A DNA stretch of 64,000 nucleotides from an uncultured Flavobacterium sp. (GTDB lineage Bacteria > Bacteroidota > Bacteroidia > Flavobacteriales > Flavobacteriaceae). The notes beneath the pieces are model-generated. The model was not told the DNA's origin, made no database searches, and worked only from the letters and a program-made list of their open reading frames with translations. Position numbers and translations under genes: made by a program. The stretch is from contig CALJVL010000008.1 in assembly GCA_937773775.1 (NCBI GenBank), positions 1 to 64,000 on the forward strand, in the 5' to 3' direction. Positions 17,898 through 28,400 of this stretch are shown piece after piece. How positions within the stretch are numbered: position 1 is the stretch's first letter; each line of letters opens with the position of its first letter.

Positions 17898-17923
17898 GAG
17901 GGGACTAAATGTCCCCTCTTTTT
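17898..17923 (+). terminator. Terminator-like hairpin in the rimP leader (possible attenuator)
   Basis: GAGGGGAC (17898-17905) and GTCCCCTC (17911-17918) form a perfect 8-bp GC-rich stem with loop TAAAT. A T5 run follows directly, and the rimP ATG comes only nine bases later. It has the full form of an intrinsic terminator but sits between promoter and first gene, so it may control read-through into the nusA operon. Confidence 0.65.
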
Positions 17924-17931
17924 ATAAAAAT

Positions 17932-18396
17932 ATGGCATTTAAAGAAAAAGTAAATTTATTGTTGACAGAAGCTCTTTCAGAAAAGCCATCGCTTTTTTTG
18001 ATAGATGTGACTATCACGGATGCTTTTAAAGTTATTATAACTTTAGATGATGACAATGGAGTGGTTTTACAAGATTGTATTGACGTCAGTCGTGTAATTG
18101 AGAATAATTTAGACAGAGAAGAGCAAGATTTTTCTTTGGAAGTGGCTTCAGCCGGGGTTTCATCGCCATTAAAACACATCAGACAATACAAGAAAAACGT
18201 AGGTAGAATATTGATTGTGAAAACTGAAACAGAAAATATAGAGGCAGAATTAGTGGAAGCTAACGATGATTTTGTAATTTTGTCTTGGAAAGCAAGAGAA
18301 CCTAAAAAAATAGGAAAAGGCAAGGAGACGGTACAGAAGACCCTCGAAGTTCCTTATGGAGATATAAAAGAAGCAATTGTTACAGTAACATTTTAA
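17932..18396 (+). CDS. rimP: Ribosome maturation factor RimP
   Basis: RimP helps 30S maturation, acting on the S12/S19 region. The product has 154 residues. The N-terminal domain has [20 protein letters not shown], and the central block is the family signature [11 protein letters not shown] followed by [15 protein letters not shown]. The start at 17932 ([11 protein letters not shown]) is preferred over the ATG at 17896, whose first codons lie inside the leader hairpin. It is the first gene of rimP-nusA-infB, a conserved order; nusA follows after 13 bp. Confidence 0.93.
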   Translation: MAFKEKVNLLLTEALSEKPSLFLIDVTITDAFKVIITLDDDNGVVLQDCIDVSRVIENNLDREEQDFSLEVASAGVSSPLKHIRQYKKNVGRILIVKTETENIEAELVEANDDFVILSWKAREPKKIGKGKETVQKTLEVPYGDIKEAIVTVTF

Positions 18397-18409
18397 TTAA
18401 AGAATTCGC

Positions 18410-19663
18410 ATGGAAAACTTAGCATTAATCGATTCATTCTCAGAGTTTAAAGATGATAAACTCATTGATCGTGTAACGCTTATGGCAATTTTAGAAGATG
18501 TATTTAGAAATGCATTGAAAAAAAAATACGGTTCAGACGATAATTTCGACATCATCATAAATCCTGACAAAGGAGATATGGAAATTTGGAGAAGAAGAAT
18601 AATCGTTGCTGATGAAGATCTAGATTTTGAAAACGAAGAAATTACTTTGACAGAAGCTAGAAAAATCGAACCGGATTTTGAAATTGGTGAAGATGTTTCT
18701 GAAGAGGTCAAGTTGATTGATTTAGGAAGAAGAGCGATCTTGGCTTTGCGCCAAAATTTAATTTCTAAAATTCACGAACACGATAATACAAATCTTTATA
18801 AGCAATTTAAAGATTTAATAGGCGAAATTTATACTGCCGAAGTACATCATGTTCGACCTAGAGTGGTTATTTTAGTCGATGATGAAGGAAACGAAATCAT
18901 TTTACCAAAAGAAAAGCAAATACCATCTGATTTTTTCCGTAAAGGAGATAATATTCGTGGGATTATAGAAAGTGTTGAGCTAAAAGGGAATAAACCACAA
19001 ATTATTATGTCCAGAACCTCTGAGACATTTTTGGAAAAATTATTTGAACAAGAAATTCCTGAAGTATTTGATGGATTGATATTAGTTAAAAATGTTGTAA
19101 GAATACCAGGTGAAAAAGCTAAAGTTGCCGTAGATTCGTATGATGACAGGATTGATCCTGTTGGAGCCTGTGTAGGTATGAAGGGGTCTCGTATACACGG
19201 AATTGTGCGTGAATTAGGAAATGAAAATATTGATGTTATTAATTATACTGATAACATACAATTGTATATAACAAGAGCATTAAGTCCTGCGAAAATATCT
19301 TCCATTAAAATTAATGAAGAGACTAAAAGAGCTGAAGTGTTTTTGAAACTTGAAGAAGTTTCTAAAGCGATTGGTAGAGGAGGTCATAATATTAAATTGG
19401 CGGGACTGCTTACTGGTTACGAATTAGACGTTATTCGCGAAGGAGATGTTGCTGGCGCAGCTGCTGACGATGATGATGTGGAATTAACTGAGTTTTCAGA
19501 TGAAATTGAAGACTGGGTTATTGAAGAATTTGCTAAAATTGGATTGGATACCGCAAAAAGTATTTTGAAACAAGATGTAGAAGATTTAGTGAGAAGAACC
19601 GACCTAGAAGAGGAAACTATTCTAGATGTAATGCGCATATTGAAGGAAGAGTTTGACAGTTAA
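18410..19663 (+). CDS. nusA: Transcription termination/antitermination factor NusA
   Basis: NusA binds RNA polymerase and modulates pausing, termination and antitermination. The product has 417 residues. It has an N-terminal RNAP-binding domain (ALIDSFSEFKDDKL to about residue 135), an S1 domain (about 135-200), then KH1 and KH2 with the blocks VDPVGACVGMKGSRI-type (here RIDPVGACVGMKGSRIHGIV) and KAIGRGGHNIKLA. The C-terminus is a short acidic segment rather than the long E. coli AR repeats, consistent with the shorter NusA form. It lies between rimP and infB and may regulate its own operon through the leader hairpin. Confidence 0.96.
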   Translation: MENLALIDSFSEFKDDKLIDRVTLMAILEDVFRNALKKKYGSDDNFDIIINPDKGDMEIWRRRIIVADEDLDFENEEITLTEARKIEPDFEIGEDVSEEVKLIDLGRRAILALRQNLISKIHEHDNTNLYKQFKDLIGEIYTAEVHHVRPRVVILVDDEGNEIILPKEKQIPSDFFRKGDNIRGIIESVELKGNKPQIIMSRTSETFLEKLFEQEIPEVFDGLILVKNVVRIPGEKAKVAVDSYDDRIDPVGACVGMKGSRIHGIVRELGNENIDVINYTDNIQLYITRALSPAKISSIKINEETKRAEVFLKLEEVSKAIGRGGHNIKLAGLLTGYELDVIREGDVAGAAADDDDVELTEFSDEIEDWVIEEFAKIGLDTAKSILKQDVEDLVRRTDLEEETILDVMRILKEEFDS

Positions 19664-19712
19664 GTGCATGCTTCTAACAACACAACAAAAAAGGTAATAA
19701 TAAAAAGGTTTT

Positions 19713-22628
19713 ATGTCTGAAGAGAGAATTATTAGAATAAACAAAGTTTTAAGGGAATTGAATATTTCTTTGGAAAGAGCTGTGGATTATCTAAAAGATA
19801 AAGGAATTGCTATTGAAGCAAATCCAAACACAAAAATTTCCGATGATGTATACAATGTCTTGTGCGGTCAGTTTGCAGGTGATAGAGGCAAAAAAGAGGC
19901 TTCAAAAGAAGTAGGCGAAGAGAGGAGAAAAGAGAAAGAAGCTTTACGTGTTGAGAGAGAAAAGGAAATTGAAGATAAGCGTAAGCATGACGAAGAAATC
20001 CTTAAACAACAACAAGAAGTTGTAAAAGCGAGAGCTGTTATTGCTGGTCCTGTTCAAGTTGGTAAAATAGATCTTGATAAAAAGAAAGCGCCCGTAGCTC
20101 CGGTTAAAGTAGCTGTTGAAAAAACAGAATCTCCTAAGGTTGAGGAACCTAAAGCAGAGACTCCTAAAGTTGAAGTTGTAGCTGAAAAGCCAGTACCTAA
20201 AGCACCTGTGGAGGGCAAAGTTGATTCAGACAAAAAAGAGATAAAACCTGTTGCTGGAATAAAAATAGCTAAAAAAGTAGAAAAACCTGAGGTTGTTAAA
20301 GAAGCTGTCGGTGGAGTGACCAGGATTGCTACTCCAGAAGCTAAGGCTGCGCTTAAAACGGCGGAAACCCCTGCTGAGGAAGCGCTAACTACTCAATATC
20401 AAAAATTATCAGGTACCAAGTTAACTGGACAGACTATTGATTTGTCTCAGTTTAACAAACCGAAAAAGAAAAAAGAAGAGCCTAAAATTACTCCAAACAA
20501 ACCGGGAGCACCTGGTAGCGCTGCGAGTAATGCTAATAAAAATAAACGTAAAAGAATCGCGCCAAAACCTGGCACGCCCAGACCTCCTGGGGTTCCCGGT
20601 GCACCAAACCCTAATAAAATAACGCCAAATGTAGGTGGGGGCGGTTATAATGCTAATAGAAGTTCTAGACCTGGATTCGTAAAAGGAAACAGACCAGCGA
20701 TCGTTGCAAAAGTAGAGCCAACCGAAGAGGAAGTTAAAAACCAAATTCGAGAGACTTTAGAGAAACTACAAGGTAAAAAAGGTGGTAAATCTAAAGCGGC
20801 TAAATACAGAAGAGACAAAAGAGATACACACCGTCAGAAGTCTGATGATGAGCAAAGAGCTATAGACGAAGGAAGTAAAACTATTAAAGTTACTGAATTT
20901 GTTACTGTTAGTGAAATTGCGATAATGATGGATGTGCCAATTACAAAAGTTATTGGAACATGTATGTCTCTTGGAATCATGGTTACCATGAATCAGCGTC
21001 TTGATGCAGAAACATTGACAATTGTAGCAGATGAATTTGGTTTTGAAGTTGAATTCATTACTGTTGATATCGAGGATAATGTCGAAGTTATTGAGGATAG
21101 AGAAGAAGACTTGGTCTTCAGAGCACCTATCGTAACTGTGATGGGTCACGTCGATCACGGTAAAACATCTTTACTAGATTATGTGCGTAAAGAAAATGTT
21201 ATTGCAGGAGAGTCTGGAGGAATTACTCAGCATATTGGTGCCTATGGAGTAACTTTGGATAACGGTCAAAAAATAGCTTTCCTTGATACACCTGGTCACG
21301 AGGCGTTTACCGCCATGCGTGCACGTGGAGCTCAAGTTACAGATATAGCCATTATTGTGATTGCTGCTGATGATGATATAATGCCGCAAACAAAAGAAGC
21401 AATTAGCCATGCTCAAGCAGCTGGTGTTCCAATTATATTTGCTATCAATAAAGTGGATAAACCAAATGCTAATCCTGAGAAAATCAAGGAGAAATTGGCA
21501 GGTATGAATTTACTTGTTGAAGATTGGGGTGGAAAATACCAATCCCATGATATCTCTGCAAAAGTGGGAACAGGAGTTCAAGAATTATTAGAAAAAGTCC
21601 TATTAGAAGCGGAAGTCTTAGATTTAAAAGCAAATCCAAACAAAGCAGCGCAAGGAACTGTAGTTGAAGCCTTCCTAGATAAAGGTAAAGGATATGTTTC
21701 TACAATATTAGTGCAACATGGTACACTTAAAGTGGGAGACTATATGTTGGCTGGAAAACATCATGGTAAGATTAAAGCGATGCATGATGAAAGAGGAAAT
21801 GTTCTTTTGATAGCAGGACCATCTACTCCAGTATCTGTTTTAGGTCTCGACGGAGCTGCAACAGCTGGTGATAAGTTCAATATTTTTGAAGACGAAAAAG
21901 AAGCAAAACAAATTGCATCAAAACGTTCTCAATTAATGCGTGAGCAATCAGTTCGTACACAACGTCATATTACTTTAGATGAAATTGGGCGTAGAATTGC
22001 ATTAGGTCAATTTAAAGAACTTAACGTAATCCTCAAAGGAGATGTTGATGGTTCTGTTGAAGCATTATCTGACTCGTTCTCTAAATTATCTACAGAAGAG
22101 ATTCAAATTAATATTATACATAAAGGTGTTGGAGCAATTACTGAAACTGACGTTATGTTAGCTTCAGCGTCTGATGCAATCATTATCGGATTTAATGTTC
22201 GTCCTGCTGGAAATGCAAGACAGTTAGCAGACAAGGAAGAAATTGATATTCGTTATTATTCTATTATCTACGCAGCTATCGATGACTTGAAGGATGCAAT
22301 GGAAGGAATGCTAGCGCCTGAGATGAAAGAAGAAATTTTGGGGACTGCTGAAATTAGAGAGATATTTAAAATCTCTAAAGTAGGGTCAATCGCGGGTTGT
22401 ATGGTTATGGACGGTAAGATCTCAAGAAATTCAAGAATCAGAATTATCCGTGAAGGAGTTGTGGTTCATTCAGGTGAGCTTATTGCATTGAAACGTTTCA
22501 AAGATGATGTCAAAGAAGTTGCCAAAGGTTATGATTGTGGTATCCAAATTAAAGGATACAATGATATCGAAGAAAGAGATGTCATTGAAGCTTACCACGA
22601 GGTAGCAATAAAAAAGAAATTGAAATAG
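19713..22628 (+). CDS. infB: Translation initiation factor IF-2
   Basis: IF-2 is the GTPase that brings initiator tRNA to the 30S subunit and drives subunit joining. The product has 971 residues. An N-terminal IF2-N helix domain (RIIRINKVLRELNISLERAV) is followed by about 350 residues of charged, Lys/Glu/Pro-rich linker. The G domain starts near residue 470 with GHVDHGKTS (G478), followed by DTPGHEAF (G3) and NKVDKP (G4). Domains II, III and IV complete the protein. It is the last gene of the operon, ending at a UUCG-loop terminator. Confidence 0.97.
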   Translation: MSEERIIRINKVLRELNISLERAVDYLKDKGIAIEANPNTKISDDVYNVLCGQFAGDRGKKEASKEVGEERRKEKEALRVEREKEIEDKRKHDEEILKQQQEVVKARAVIAGPVQVGKIDLDKKKAPVAPVKVAVEKTESPKVEEPKAETPKVEVVAEKPVPKAPVEGKVDSDKKEIKPVAGIKIAKKVEKPEVVKEAVGGVTRIATPEAKAALKTAETPAEEALTTQYQKLSGTKLTGQTIDLSQFNKPKKKKEEPKITPNKPGAPGSAASNANKNKRKRIAPKPGTPRPPGVPGAPNPNKITPNVGGGGYNANRSSRPGFVKGNRPAIVAKVEPTEEEVKNQIRETLEKLQGKKGGKSKAAKYRRDKRDTHRQKSDDEQRAIDEGSKTIKVTEFVTVSEIAIMMDVPITKVIGTCMSLGIMVTMNQRLDAETLTIVADEFGFEVEFITVDIEDNVEVIEDREEDLVFRAPIVTVMGHVDHGKTSLLDYVRKENVIAGESGGITQHIGAYGVTLDNGQKIAFLDTPGHEAFTAMRARGAQVTDIAIIVIAADDDIMPQTKEAISHAQAAGVPIIFAINKVDKPNANPEKIKEKLAGMNLLVEDWGGKYQSHDISAKVGTGVQELLEKVLLEAEVLDLKANPNKAAQGTVVEAFLDKGKGYVSTILVQHGTLKVGDYMLAGKHHGKIKAMHDERGNVLLIAGPSTPVSVLGLDGAATAGDKFNIFEDEKEAKQIASKRSQLMREQSVRTQRHITLDEIGRRIALGQFKELNVILKGDVDGSVEALSDSFSKLSTEEIQINIIHKGVGAITETDVMLASASDAIIIGFNVRPAGNARQLADKEEIDIRYYSIIYAAIDDLKDAMEGMLAPEMKEEILGTAEIREIFKISKVGSIAGCMVMDGKISRNSRIRIIREGVVVHSGELIALKRFKDDVKEVAKGYDCGIQIKGYNDIEERDVIEAYHEVAIKKKLK

Positions 22629-22652
22629 AACTTTCAATATATACATGTAAAA

Positions 22653-22677
22653 ATCCCGATTCGTCGGGATTTTTTTT
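22653..22677 (+). terminator. Terminator of rimP-nusA-infB
   Basis: ATCCCGA (22653-22659), loop TTCG and TCGGGAT (22664-22670) form a stable tetraloop hairpin, followed by seven further T residues. Confidence 0.93.
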
Positions 22678-22678
22678 G

Positions 22679-23502
22679 TTTTAACTATATTTCCCAACGT
22701 GAGTATTACGAGAAAGAACTTAAAGAAGAGCTTGGTTTTATTAGTGTATTAATTTAGATTTTAGGAGTAGTTATTGGTAATATCTACAAAAGCATGCTAA
22801 GGTTTGAAGATATTTGAGTGATTGTTTTTAGAAGTTAAGACCAAAAAAAATCAATAAAACAGCAAAACTTTTACTTTAGCAGGTGTTTTACCTTTATTAT
22901 TTAAAATAGTATTCATTCTGAAAAACAAGTCCTCCCATAAGCTGAAAATCCAGATTCAATATATGATAAGTTAGAGGAGTTTACTACAGTAGAAGAGAAT
23001 CTTCAAATAGTCATTTAGATATTTATAGTTTAATATGTAAAAAAAAAAATAAGGTTTTAGATTTGGACCTCATTTTCCAAGGTGACTCTTTATGCCTAAT
23101 AATAGTATAATATTTATTGGTAAAAGTGATGGGGTTTGTTACTTGGTTGGACTTTTGGAGAAACTTAGATGATGCATAACGTTGTTAGATATTTACATAA
23201 TCAGATAGAATTAAAATTTAAAAGATGTTAGTAATTATGTATATCAATATCCAGGCAAGACTCACGGCGCTGGTATAACAAAAGGTTTACGAGTAATAAA
23301 CTAACGGCCCAGTGGCTTTCTGGGAGGACTACTTTAGATAGTAACTTACCAGTTTGCCCGCAATTCTCGTGCTTGCAATAAGTAGCTAGTTAAATTAAAA
23401 AGTAAATAGTATTGTTTTCAACAGGTTTTGCGCAAAGAAATGCACTTTAGCGCGGGCTGGCTTTTTACTTTAACTATTTTTAAAAGAGTAATTCTTGGCA
23501 AA
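22679..23502. other. Long gene-free stretch, possible coding remnants
   Basis: About 820 bp carry no ORF of useful length on either strand, no tRNA and no repeat that I could recognise. Short stop-bounded reads look protein-like, for example EYYEKELKEELGFISVLI near 22700 and GVVIGNIYKSMLRFEDI near 22766. They may be fragments of a decayed gene or chance. The 23220-23460 part is somewhat richer in GC. No function can be assigned. Confidence 0.4.
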
Positions 23503-23892
23503 TTATTTCTGTGGTTTTATTAAAAGGGCATTTTCATATATTTTTTTGATTTCAATCAGATTTCGTTCCGCTTCTATGCGGTTTTTGAAGTTTCCAATCC
23601 ATACTTTGTAATTTGGGGTGTTGAATACGATTGTTCCGTCAAGGTTTGTGAAAAGTTCCTTGCAGTCAATTAGTGCCTTTTTTGCTTTCTCTGCGTCTCC
23701 ACTAAATACCTGGATTTTATAACGCTCATTTACAGCTATTGAGTGATTAATTTTTCTTTTTTCGTTCAGCAATTGTTCAAACTTTGGGTCTTGTGTGATG
23801 TTGACATTTCGATCCTGAGCACTAGAATTGGCGCTTATAATACATAAGGCAAAGGAGTAGGAAAGGGCTATATTTATTGGTGAAATTCTCAT
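23503..23892 (-). CDS. Exported SPOR-domain protein
   Basis: This is a 129-residue secreted protein. A signal peptide (MRISPINIALSYSFALC..., likely cleaved after NSSAQ) precedes about 30 linker residues and a C-terminal SPOR domain. In that domain YKIQVFSGDAEKAKKAL and NYKVWIGNFKNRIEAERNL match the two halves of the SPOR fold. SPOR domains bind peptidoglycan glycan strands stripped of peptides, often at division sites, so a periplasmic wall-binding role is expected. It is divergent from the respiratory operon and has no obvious partner gene nearby. Confidence 0.87.
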   Translation of the reverse strand: MRISPINIALSYSFALCIISANSSAQDRNVNITQDPKFEQLLNEKRKINHSIAVNERYKIQVFSGDAEKAKKALIDCKELFTNLDGTIVFNTPNYKVWIGNFKNRIEAERNLIEIKKIYENALLIKPQK

Positions 23893-23994
23893 AACGTGAT
23901 GGTTTTTTAGGCAAAAATAGTACTTAATGAACGAATGGAAAACTTAATTGCTATTTAGAACAAATATAAATTGGAATTAAGGTTATTTTAGGGT

Positions 23995-24024
23995 TTTGTG
24001 AATAGTTCTTAAGTCGTATTTTTG
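23995..24024 (+). promoter_or_regulatory. Promoter of the act-cox respiratory operon
   Basis: TTTG (23995-23998), an 18-bp spacer and TATTTTTG (24017-24024) match the Bacteroidota consensus well. The actA ATG is 87 bases further on, leaving a leader of about 80 nt that contains a strong hairpin. Confidence 0.75.
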
Positions 24025-24044
24025 TCGAAGTTTAAAATAGCGGA

Positions 24045-24079
24045 ACAGTTTTTCTATAAGCGTTTATAGAAAAAGCTGT
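24045..24079 (+). promoter_or_regulatory. Leader hairpin upstream of actA
   Basis: TTTTTCTATAA (24049-24059) and TTATAGAAAAA (24064-24074) form a perfect 11-bp stem with loop GCGT. It is extended by ACAG/CTGT with one bulged G. No U-tract follows, so a role in mRNA stability or translation control is more likely than termination. Confidence 0.55.
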
Positions 24080-24110
24080 GACAATTTTTAGTAGATAATC
24101 ATTATAAGTT

Positions 24111-25436
24111 ATGAAAAAGGTGGGTAACCATAATTCGACCTCAAGGAAAATGCTTTTCAGTTTAGCTTTAATGCTGACTTTTTCCTTAACTTCAATTGCG
24201 CAAGTTGCTGCTCCGGCGGCAGCAGCAGCAGCTGAAGTTCCAGTAGCCACGCAAGGTGGTGACCCAGTAAAGGGTAAAGAGCTTTTTAATTCAAATTGTG
24301 CTGCGTGTCATAAGTTAGATGCTAAAGCAACAGGACCTATGTTAAGAGGCATCGCTTCAAAGCACGATATGCCGTGGCTTTATAAGTGGATTCACAATAG
24401 TTCTGCTTTAATAAAGTCCGGAGATGCAGCAGCAGTGAAGGTCTATGAAGAAAACAATAAAGCTGTTATGACTGCGTTTCCTGCGCTTTCAGAAACAGAT
24501 ATTGACGATATTATTGCATACACCTCAGAGCCAAAAGCAGAAGCTCCTGCTGCTGCAGCTGGTACAGCTGTTGCAGGCGCTACTCCAAAAGGTGATGTTT
24601 CGGATAATTTGATCTTAGGTGCTCTTGCTCTTGTTATGACAGTATTGGTAATAATGTTATTCCTAGTGAATAATGTTTTGAGAAAAGTGGCTAAAGTAAA
24701 TGGAATAGAAGTTGCTCCAAAAGATCCTACGATTCCGATCTGGAAAGCGTTTGCTAAAAATCAATTTTTGATTCTCGTAACTTCAATATTTTTATTGCTG
24801 GCCGGTGCTTATTTCGTCTATGGTTTTTTAATGCAAATCGGCGTAGATCAAAATTATGAGCCTATTCAACCAATTCATTATTCTCATAGAATCCACGCTG
24901 GTGATAATGAGATTAATTGTAAGTATTGTCACTCTTCGGCCAGAGTAAGTAAGCATGCGGGGATACCTTCGTTAAATGTTTGTATGAATTGTCATAAGAA
25001 TATTGCGGAAGTAGCTGAATCAACTGCTACTCCTGAATACAGCAAAGCATTTTATGATGAGCAAATTCAAAAATTATATACTGCGGTAGGTTGGGATAAA
25101 GCTACACAGTCTTATACTGGAAAAACAGAACCAGTTAAGTGGGTTCGTATTCATAATTTGCCTGATTTTGTTTATTTTAATCATTCGCAGCACGTTACTG
25201 TTGCTGGAATAGAATGTCAGACTTGTCATGGTCCTGTTGAGACTTATGAAATCCAGAAGCAATTCGCACCATTAACGATGGGTTGGTGTATTAATTGTCA
25301 CAGAAAGACTGAAGTTAAAATGAAAGGGAATGAATATTATACAAAAATTCATGATGAGCTTTCTAAAAAATACGGTGTAGACAAATTGACTGCCGCTCAA
25401 ATGGGTGGTTTGGAATGCGGAAAATGCCACTATTAA
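24111..25436 (+). CDS. actA: Alternative complex III subunit A, multihaem cytochrome c
   Basis: This is the electron-output cytochrome of the quinol-oxidising alternative complex III. The 441-residue product starts with a signal peptide (ending near SIAQ). A mono-haem cytochrome domain follows (GKELFNSNCAACHK, C63-H67), then an Ala-rich linker, two membrane helices near residues 165-185 and 215-240, and a five-haem domain with CKYCH, CMNCH, CQTCH, CINCH and the C-terminal CGKCHY. That makes six CxxCH sites; ActA is usually described as pentahaem, so the N-terminal domain is extra. It is the first gene of the operon. Haem attachment occurs in the periplasm. Confidence 0.93.
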   Translation: MKKVGNHNSTSRKMLFSLALMLTFSLTSIAQVAAPAAAAAAEVPVATQGGDPVKGKELFNSNCAACHKLDAKATGPMLRGIASKHDMPWLYKWIHNSSALIKSGDAAAVKVYEENNKAVMTAFPALSETDIDDIIAYTSEPKAEAPAAAAGTAVAGATPKGDVSDNLILGALALVMTVLVIMLFLVNNVLRKVAKVNGIEVAPKDPTIPIWKAFAKNQFLILVTSIFLLLAGAYFVYGFLMQIGVDQNYEPIQPIHYSHRIHAGDNEINCKYCHSSARVSKHAGIPSLNVCMNCHKNIAEVAESTATPEYSKAFYDEQIQKLYTAVGWDKATQSYTGKTEPVKWVRIHNLPDFVYFNHSQHVTVAGIECQTCHGPVETYEIQKQFAPLTMGWCINCHRKTEVKMKGNEYYTKIHDELSKKYGVDKLTAAQMGGLECGKCHY

Positions 25437-25468
25437 TCAAATCATTAAGATTTTAATATTTATATACA

Positions 25469-28400
25469 ATGTCATCAAACAAAAAATACTGGAAAAGTGT
25501 TGAAGAACTTGAAAACGGTTCTGTTGTTGAGGCGCTTAGAAATAACGAATTTGTTGAAGCAATTCCTACTGAAGAGTTTTTAGGAAATAATGACGCGCTG
25601 TCAACTTCTTCAACATCACGTCGTGATTTTTTAAAGTACGTGGGATTTAGTACTGCAGCAGCTACGCTTGCGGCTTGCGAAGGTCCTGTGAACAGGTCGA
25701 TACCGTACGTATTACAACCAGAACAAATCATTCCAGGAGTAGCAGATTATTATGCGACTTCCGTATTTGACGGTTTTGATTTCGCAAACTTACTTGTTAA
25801 GACACGTGAAGGGCGTCCTATTAAAATAGATAACAATACTATTGCTGGTGCCAAATTTACTGCTAATGCCAGAATTCATGCTTCTATATTATCGTTATAT
25901 GATAATATGCGTTTGAAACAACCGAAAGTTGGGGGTCAAACCGCAACATGGTCTGCAGTAGATGCAAAAATTAAAGCAAGTCTTGTGGATGCTAAAGCTG
26001 ATGCAGGTCAGGTTGTTTTATTAACTAATACGTTAGCGAGTCCGTCAACTGAAAAGTTGATAGCTGAGTTTATCGCCTTAAATCCAAGTGCGAAGCATGT
26101 GGTTTATGATGCGGTTTCTTCATCTGAAGCATTAGATGCATTTGAGATTGTATACGGTGAAAGAGCTTTGGTAGACTATGATTTTTCTAAAGCTTCTCTT
26201 ATTGTTTCTGTCGGTGCTGATTTTCTTGGAGATTGGCAAGGTGGTGGATACGATTCAGGTTATACCCAAGGTAGAGTTCCTAAAAACGGAAAAATGTCTC
26301 GTCACATTCAATTGGAAGCGAACATGACTCTCTCTGGTGCTGCCGCCGATAAGCGTTTGGCTATGTCAACTGCAAATCAAAAGCAAGCTTTAGTACACAT
26401 ATACAATATTGTAACTGGCTCATCTGCTTCCGTAAATTTGGATGCTAAATTTAAAGCGGAAGTAACAAAAGCAGCACAACAATTGAAGGCCGCTGGAGCA
26501 GAGGGGCTTTTAGTTTCTGGTATTCAAGATAAAAATGCTCAATTATTAGTTTTGGCTATCAATCAGGTCTTAGCTAGTAAATCTTTCACTACCTCTGGGT
26601 CAAGACAAATAAGAAAAGGTTCAAATGAAAAAGTATCTCAGTTAATTAAAGATATGAATGCGGGAAGCGTGCATACTTTGATAATGAGTGGTGTCAATCC
26701 AGTTTATACTCTAGCAGATTCAACATCGTTTATTGACGGACTTAAGAAAGTTAAAACTTCTGTTTCTTTAACTTTAAAGGAACACGAAACTGCTTTGGTA
26801 AGTAGCATTGCGGCTCCCGTTCCTCATTATTTAGAAGCTTGGGGTGATTTAAGCCTTACTAAAGGTACTTATAGTTTAACTCAACCAACGATACGTCCTT
26901 TATTCGATACAAAACAACTTCAAGATGTTTTAATGTCATTGAATGGGATGTCTGGTGATTATTACGATTATTTAAAAGCAAATTCATCAGCATTTATAAC
27001 CGGTGCGACTTGGAATAAAATAGTTCATGATGGTGTTAATGTTGGAGTTTCTCAACCGCTATCTGCTGCTTCGGCTGATTATAGTGCTGCTGCTAATGCC
27101 TTAGCGCAATCGAAAGCTGCTGCTGGTTTTGAACTAGTATTGTATACCAAAACAGGGATGGGTGACGGACAACAAGCTAATAATCCTTGGTTACAAGAGT
27201 TTCCAGACCCTATTACCAGAGTGTCGTGGGATAACTATGTTACCGTTTCGAATGCCGATGCTAGACAATTAGGTTTGTCTAATGAAATCGTTGCAAATGG
27301 TGGTTTGAATGGAAGTTATGCTTCTATTACTACCGCTGATGGTTTGAAATTAGATAATGTCCCAGTTATTGTTCAGCCTGGTCAAGCTGTTGGAACAATT
27401 GGTTTAGCTTTAGGTTACGGTCGGAAAGCAGCTTTAAAAGAAGAAATGCAGGTAGGTTTGAACGCTTATCCTTTATATAAAGGCTTTAACAATGTACAGT
27501 CTGTTACATTCGCTAAGGCAGACGGAGAGCATGAGTTTGCTTGTGTTCAAGGCCAAAAAACATTGATGGGTAGAGGTGATATTATCAAAGAAACTACTTT
27601 GGAAATATTCAATACTAAAGATGCTGAAGTTTGGAATGAAGTTCCAATGGTATCTTTGAACCATGAAGAAGTAAAAGCGACATCAGTAGATTTATGGGAT
27701 TCATTTGATCGTTCAATAGGACATCACTTCAACCTTTCTATTGATTTAAATTCTTGTACTGGCTGTGGTGCTTGTGTAATTGCATGTCATGCTGAAAACA
27801 ATGTTCCTGTGGTAGGTAAAGCGGAAGTCAGGAGAAGTCGTGATATGCACTGGTTGCGTATCGATAGATATTATTCTTCCGAAGACACCTTCGAAGGGGA
27901 TAATGAAAGAAAAGATAATATAGCTGGTTTGTCTGACTCGTTATCTACTTTTAGTGAAATGGAAAAGGCAGCAGATAATCCTCAAGTTTCTTTTCAACCT
28001 GTAATGTGTCAGCATTGTAATCACGCACCATGTGAGACAGTTTGTCCAGTTGCTGCTACTTCTCATAGTCGTCAAGGTCAAAATCATATGGCTTACAATA
28101 GATGTGTTGGTACTCGTTACTGTGCAAACAACTGTCCTTATAAAGTACGTCGTTTTAACTGGTTCTTGTATAACGAAAACAGTGAATTTGATTATCATAT
28201 GAATGATGATTTAGGGCGTATGGTTTTAAATCCAGATGTTAATGTTCGTTCACGTGGAGTTATGGAGAAATGTTCTATGTGTATTCAAATGACACAAGCG
28301 ACAATTTTAAATGCAAAAAGAGAAGGAAGAGTTGTTGTCGATGGAGAATTTCAAACTGCATGTTCAAACGCTTGTTCTAACGGCGCAATGAAATTTGGAG

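Noticed and set aside
17896..17931. Earlier ATG for rimP
   Set aside because: It would translate through the 8-bp terminator-like hairpin; the conserved protein begins at 17932.
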